A stretch of DNA of 64,000 nucleotides from Nocardia amikacinitolerans NBRC 108937. GTDB lineage: Bacteria > Actinomycetota > Actinomycetes > Mycobacteriales > Mycobacteriaceae. This document shows positions 60,197 to 64,000 of this stretch, piece by piece. Position 1 is the stretch's first letter. Each line of letters starts with the position of its first letter. The stretch is taken from contig NZ_BDAU01000083.1 in the NCBI RefSeq assembly GCF_001612615.1, positions 124,001 to 188,000 on the forward strand, in the 5' to 3' direction. The notes beneath the pieces were generated by a model. That model saw only the letters and a program-made list of their open reading frames with translations, was not told where the DNA came from and did not search any database. The translations under genes were made by a program, and so were the position numbers.

Positions 60197-61375
60197 ATGC
60201 GTTCGATAGATGCCGCCGAGCGGCGTGCGCGACTGGGAGTGCGGCACCGGCTTGCGGACGCGCACCGCACCGACGACATCACGGATATCGCGAGGTCGCT
60301 GGTGGTTCTGCACGCCACCGACCCGGCCACGGTGTTCCTTTCCCTCGGCGCGCGCAGCCTGCTTGCGACACCCGCCGACGTGGAGCGCGCGCTGTACGAC
60401 GAGCGGACGCTGCTGCGCATGCTCGCGATGCGCCGGACCATGTTCGTCGCGCCCGTCGACCTGGTTCCGGTGCTCCAGGCCGCGTGCGCGAACGCGTTGG
60501 CGGACAAGCAACGCAAGACCTACGGGCGTTTCCTCGAGCAGGCCGGAATCGGCGACGGCGATGTCGCGAGCTGGTGGGCCGAGGTCGAGGAGGAAACCCA
60601 CCGCGCGCTGCTCGCTCGCGGCGCCGCCACCGGCGCGCAGCTCGGCAAGGACGTGCCGCGGCTGCGCACCCAGGTGAATCCCGCACCGGACAAGGCGTAT
60701 TCGAAGCCGACCAACATCACCACCTGGGTGCTGGTCACCCTGGGCTGCGAGGGTCGCATCGTGCGCGGGCGGCCGAACGGCAGCTGGGCGAGCAGCCAAT
60801 ACCTGTGGGCGCCAGTCGAATCGTGGCTGCCCGAGGGCGTCGCGGACATGCCCGCCGACGAGGCACGCGCCGAACTGGTGCGCCAGTGGTTGGCCGCCTT
60901 CGGCCCGGCCCCGCTCAGCGACCTCAAATGGTGGACGGGTTGGTCATTGGCCGAGGTTCGCAAGGCGCTTGCCCGCTTGGAGGTGGCGGAGGTCGACCTG
61001 GACGGCACACCCGGCCTTGCCCTCGCCGACGACCTCGAACCCGTTGCGCCGCCCGAGGATTGGGCCGCCCTCCTCCCCGCGCTCGACCCGACCCCGATGG
61101 GCTGGCAGTCCCGCGACTGGTACCTCGGCCCGCACGCCACGGCCCTCTTCGACCGCAACGGCAACATCGGCCCCACCCTCTGGTGGAACGGCCGCATCGT
61201 CGGCGGCTGGGCCCAGCGCAAGGACGGCGAGATCGTCTGGCGCCTCCTGGAAGACGTCGGCTCCGAAGCGGAGTCCCGCATCGAATCCGAAGCCGCCCGC
61301 ACCGCGAAGTGGTTCGGCCCCGTCCGCGCCATCCCGCGCTTCCGCACCCCGCTGGAACGCGAACTCACCGCCTGA
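60197..61375 (+). CDS. Winged-helix DNA-binding protein, HTH_42/YcaQ family
   Basis: A 392-residue protein of the HTH_42 (formerly DUF1006) family: an N-terminal part with LVVLHATDPATVFLSLGARS and RRTMFVAPVDLVPVLQAA, and a C-terminal block FGPAPLSDLKWWTGWSLAEVRKAL and NIGPTLWWNGRIVGGWAQRKDGEIVWRLL. Relatives include AlkX/YcaQ, DNA glycosylases for alkylation damage and crosslinks, so a repair role is plausible; catalytic QxQ/QxD motifs are not clearly visible. A TAGTAT -10 box (60185-60190) lies six bases before the ATG (leaderless). Confidence 0.82.
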   Translation: MRSIDAAERRARLGVRHRLADAHRTDDITDIARSLVVLHATDPATVFLSLGARSLLATPADVERALYDERTLLRMLAMRRTMFVAPVDLVPVLQAACANALADKQRKTYGRFLEQAGIGDGDVASWWAEVEEETHRALLARGAATGAQLGKDVPRLRTQVNPAPDKAYSKPTNITTWVLVTLGCEGRIVRGRPNGSWASSQYLWAPVESWLPEGVADMPADEARAELVRQWLAAFGPAPLSDLKWWTGWSLAEVRKALARLEVAEVDLDGTPGLALADDLEPVAPPEDWAALLPALDPTPMGWQSRDWYLGPHATALFDRNGNIGPTLWWNGRIVGGWAQRKDGEIVWRLLEDVGSEAESRIESEAARTAKWFGPVRAIPRFRTPLERELTA

Positions 61376-61742
61376 CGCCGCGGACCGCAGGCACCCCTAC
61401 TCGTGACCACGCGTTCGGGTGGGACGTCTCCGCACTTCTCTCGCCCGCCGTCCCGAGCATGCGCTCTGTCGCATACCTCCGCATACCTCCACACGCCTCG
61501 ATGGCGCCTACAAAGCGTCCAAAGGTCTGTGAAGCGACCGACCCCCGCATGGCCCGCCGCGCGACAGGCGCTCGCACCGCTGTGCGCAACCATCCCTGTC
61601 CGGATCGGGCGGCTGCGAGCGAGGAGCCGCGCCCGAGTCCGACAAGCAAGCACTGCGACTTGCCCTGGACCCGCCCATGGACCGCAGCGTGCACCCGTCC
61701 CACAAGGCCGCACCTTGTGGGACGGGTGACCGTGTGCCGGAC
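61376..61742. other. 367-base gap between convergent genes
   Basis: No gene is supported. It holds a short direct repeat (GCATACCTCC twice, at about 61469-61490) and a perfect terminator hairpin at its right end. Confidence 0.5.
61692..61728. terminator. Perfect 16-bp hairpin between convergent genes
   Basis: CACCCGTCCCACAAGG (61692-61707) pairs with CCTTGTGGGACGGGTG (61713-61728) around CCGCA. Likely a bidirectional terminator for the HTH_42 gene and the exporter. Confidence 0.75.
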
Positions 61743-63377
61743 TCAGGGAGTGGCGGGTTCGTCGACCGCAGGAGTCGAAACCGGCGCTGGACGCTGGCGG
61801 ATGGACACGGTCGCGGCCAAGGCCAAGAGGAGCAGCCCCGCGCAGGCGTAGGCGGTGAGCGCTAGACCCGAGGACATGGACTCGCGGGCGGCCGCGGCGA
61901 CCGGGGCGGTGGCGGGATCCGCGGCCAGTGCGGGGATAGCCGATCCGGCGCTGGCCGTGACGGCGTCGGTCAGGCCGTCGGCGCCGGGGGTTTCCACCAG
62001 ACGGTCGCGCAGGTCGTTGCCGAGCACGCTGAAGAACAGCGTGGTGAGTACGGCGATACCGAGGGCGGAGCCGAGTTCCCTTGCGGCGCTCTGGATGCCA
62101 GAGCCTTGGCCGGCGCGTTCGGCGGGCACTTCGGTGAGCACCACGTTCGTCACCTGCGCGGTCGCGAAGCCGACGCCGACGCCGTAGACGAAGAGCGCGA
62201 GGACAATGGCCCACCAAGGCGTGTCCACGGCCGCGACGAACGCGAGCAACGTCAGCCCCGCGGCCTCCAGCAGCAAGCCGATGCGCACCTGCGCCATCGC
62301 CGACGCGGTCATCGAGAAGCTCGCCCCGCTGGCGAAGAAGCTGCCGACCGCCAGCGCGGCGAGCGCGAGCCCCGTCTGGAAGGCGGTGTAGCCGAGGGTG
62401 AACTGCATCCACAGCGGCAGCACCGCGATGATCCCGAATTCGCCGACACCCACGACGAGCGTGACGACATTGCCGTTGCGAAACGACGCGATCCCGAACA
62501 GCCGAATATCCAGCAGGGGTTCACCGCCCGTGCGCACCAGCCGACGCTGCCGCCGCCAGAACAGCGCCAGCGCGGCGACCGCCACGAGGAACGCGACAAG
62601 CACCGGCGACGGTCCACCGCGCCAGGCGATCTCCCCGACGACCATCGGCTCGATCGTGCGCACCCACCCGTAATGACGCCCTTCGATCAACGCGAACGAC
62701 AGCAGCCCGAGCCCCAGCACCGACAACGCCGCGCCGCGCAGATCGAGTCCGCCGCCGACTTCCCTCCGGCCGTGCGCGGAACCGTCGACGGCCTCCGTTC
62801 CGCGCCGATCCGGCAGGAATTGCAGCACCGCCGCCACGATGACGAGCACCAGCGGAATGTTGATGCCGAACGCCCACCGCCACGAGAAGTCGGCCAGCCA
62901 GCCGCCGAGCAGCGGGCCGACCGCCGCCGCGGCGCCGATGGTCGAACCCCAGATCGCGAACGCCTTGGCGCGCGCCGGGCCCGCGAAACCCGCGTTCACC
63001 AACGCCAGCGAGGTCGGCAAGATCATCGCGCCGCCGACTCCCTGCAGGAAGCGGGCGGCGATGAGCGCGCCTCCGCTCGGCGCCGCGGCGGCCAGCAGGC
63101 TCGTCGCGCCGAAGATCACCAGACCGATCACGAAAAGCCTTCGCGCACCGTACAAGTCGGCGACGCGCCCGGTGACCAACAGCAGCGCCGCGAAGACGAT
63201 GGCGTAGGACTCCTGGATCCATTGCGCCTCGATCGAGGTGATGCCCAGGTCGTCGATGATCGGGGCGACGATCACGTTGACGATCGTCAGGTCCACGACG
63301 ATCAGCGCGACACCCAACGAGACGGCGATCAGCCCGAACCAGCGCCGGGCGGAGGGTGTATCGGTTTCGGCTGACAA
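61743..63377 (-). CDS. MFS drug exporter of the DHA2 (14-helix) family
   Basis: A 544-residue transporter with about 14 membrane helices. The DHA2 opening VALIVVDLTIVNVIVAPIIDDLG, motif A-like GRVADLYGARRLF, LQGVGGAMILPTSLALVN and motif C region WGSTIGAAAAVGPLLGGW are clear. Proton-driven export of lipophilic drugs or similar is expected. The start is a TTG at 63377 with GGAGGT four bases upstream, one of the few TTG starts here. The divergent MarR gene is its probable regulator. Confidence 0.9.
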   Translation of the reverse strand: MSAETDTPSARRWFGLIAVSLGVALIVVDLTIVNVIVAPIIDDLGITSIEAQWIQESYAIVFAALLLVTGRVADLYGARRLFVIGLVIFGATSLLAAAAPSGGALIAARFLQGVGGAMILPTSLALVNAGFAGPARAKAFAIWGSTIGAAAAVGPLLGGWLADFSWRWAFGINIPLVLVIVAAVLQFLPDRRGTEAVDGSAHGRREVGGGLDLRGAALSVLGLGLLSFALIEGRHYGWVRTIEPMVVGEIAWRGGPSPVLVAFLVAVAALALFWRRQRRLVRTGGEPLLDIRLFGIASFRNGNVVTLVVGVGEFGIIAVLPLWMQFTLGYTAFQTGLALAALAVGSFFASGASFSMTASAMAQVRIGLLLEAAGLTLLAFVAAVDTPWWAIVLALFVYGVGVGFATAQVTNVVLTEVPAERAGQGSGIQSAARELGSALGIAVLTTLFFSVLGNDLRDRLVETPGADGLTDAVTASAGSAIPALAADPATAPVAAAARESMSSGLALTAYACAGLLLLALAATVSIRQRPAPVSTPAVDEPATP

Positions 63378-63385
63378 TTTACCTC

Positions 63386-63414
63386 CATCATCAAGTTACT
63401 TTATGATGAAGTTA
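63386..63414. promoter_or_regulatory. AT-rich divergent promoter with inverted and direct repeats
   Basis: CATCAT (63386-63391) and ATGATG (63403-63408) form an inverted repeat with an 11-base spacer; AAGTTA occurs directly at 63393-63398 and 63409-63414, 16 bases apart. It covers the exporter ribosome site and the promoter region, a suitable MarR operator. Confidence 0.5.
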
Positions 63415-63483
63415 TTCCGCGACCGGGTAAGTTGTCAATCCGTGCGGGCACGGGCTCGTGCTCATCGAGCGAAAGGAGTGCGG

Positions 63484-63933
63484 GTGTCGAACGACCATGC
63501 GGCGCAACGCGAACGGCTCGCCGACGGCCTGCTGTCCTACGGCGCGAGCTTCGCCGAGCTCGGCCGCCGCTTCGCCGCGGAACTCGGCGTGCATTCCACC
63601 GACGCCTTCGCGCTGTTGGAGATCGCCTCCGCGGAGTCGCTCGGCACGCCGATCTCGCCGGCGCTGCTGAGCAAGCGCATCGCGCTGACCTCGGGCGCGA
63701 TGAGTTCGCTGCTCAACCGGCTGGAAGACGCCGGGTACATCACCCGCACCCGCGAGCACACCGACCGGCGGGTGGTCACGCTGCGCGCAGGCGCGCAGGT
63801 CAAGGAGCTGGCCGACGAGTTCTTCCGCCCGTGCAACGAACGCCAGGACGCGATCCTCGCCGAGTACCCGCCCGAGATCCTGAATCAGTTCGAGACGCTG
63901 CTGCGTCGGCTGACCGCGAGCTTGACGAGCTGA
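63484..63933 (+). CDS. MarR family regulator of the drug exporter
   Basis: A 149-residue MarR protein (TPISPALLSKRIALTSGAMSSLLNRLEDAGYITRTREHTDRRVVTLRAGAQVKEL is the winged helix; the wing arginines and dimer helices are intact). GTG 63484 has an AAAGGAG site five bases upstream; the frame extends upstream into the exporter gene without homology. Divergent from the exporter, so it is probably its ligand-relieved repressor. Confidence 0.9.
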   Translation: MSNDHAAQRERLADGLLSYGASFAELGRRFAAELGVHSTDAFALLEIASAESLGTPISPALLSKRIALTSGAMSSLLNRLEDAGYITRTREHTDRRVVTLRAGAQVKELADEFFRPCNERQDAILAEYPPEILNQFETLLRRLTASLTS

Positions 63934-63984
63934 CACCCACGCCTCGGAGACGCTGAATTCCTTCGCGGCGGTACGTTGGGTGCC

Positions 63985-64000
63985 GTGGAGATTCGCCGGT
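63985..64000 (+). CDS. Probable start of the next gene (leaderless)
   Basis: A GTG seven bases after TACGTT (63972-63977) matches the leaderless pattern seen elsewhere in the window. Only VEIRR is visible, so the product is unknown. Confidence 0.3.

Noticed and set aside
57562..61851. A 1429-codon open frame on the plus strand
   Set aside because: It is antisense to the PBP and NAT genes and runs over the HTH_42 gene in another frame; its product is arginine/glycine-rich with no family features, the usual shadow in a high-GC genome.

Overview
This window is a high-GC chromosome segment from a mycolic-acid actinobacterium, most likely Nocardia or a close relative. The inference rests on uniform GC-rich third codon positions, abundant GTG starts, many probable leaderless transcripts (a TANNNT -10 box 6-7 bases before ATG/GTG), a mycothiol-type DinB enzyme, two PASTA-less receptor Ser/Thr kinases, and a gene order I recall from Mycobacterium tuberculosis (polA, pdtaR, tesB, pyk, lgt, trpABC, trp membrane protein, trpE, bcp, hisI, hisF, impA, hisA, hisH, hisB, hisC, hisD), here in inverted orientation and broken up by lineage-specific insertions. 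No species can be fixed from the sequence alone.

Layout. 1-6.4 kb: end of an SDR epimerase, a small lipoprotein, an isocitrate/isopropylmalate-type dehydrogenase, a 2'-5' RNA ligase-like phosphoesterase, thioredoxin, a free-standing LeuA regulatory domain, and a DUF3533 membrane exporter with a divergent TetR regulator and two palindromic operators. 6.4-12 kb: polA, a QExxH variant of a zinc peptidase, and a DUF885 hydrolase. 12.2-18 kb: a complete branched-chain amino-acid ABC operon (livK-livH-livM and a fused LivG-LivF ATPase joined by a repeat-rich acidic linker). 18.2-19.2 kb: the ANTAR regulator pdtaR and tRNA-Leu(CAA). 19.9-27.5 kb: a translationally coupled three-gene operon (OB-fold membrane protein, YqiK-type flotillin, 1677-residue AAA ATPase), the most interesting accessory system here. 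27.5-31.3 kb: alanine/sodium symporter, DUF4188 protein, low-molecular-weight phosphatase, an unknown protein and a 24-bp minisatellite.

31.4-43.6 kb: tesB, pyk, a two-gene amino-acid importer without its ATPase, a TM2 protein, lgt, the trp operon (trpE, trp membrane protein, trpC, trpB, trpA) and bcp. 43.6-54.2 kb: a membrane protein, a MarR regulator and the histidine genes, interrupted by a Ser/Thr kinase (between hisI and hisF) and by a MarR/NTF2-lipoprotein pair (between hisA and hisH). 54.5-64 kb: a DUF1579-like protein, a mycothiol-dependent DinB enzyme, a receptor kinase, a lipoprotein penicillin-binding protein, arylamine N-acetyltransferase, an HTH_42 protein, a DHA2 drug exporter and its divergent MarR regulator.

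Recurring themes: operon genes overlap by ATGA/GTGA or TGATG; a related palindromic element sits in two different convergent gene junctions; and several reading frames end in, or contain, short tandem repeats (LivG-LivF linker, TrpE tail). No insertion sequence, CRISPR array, rRNA or replication origin was seen.
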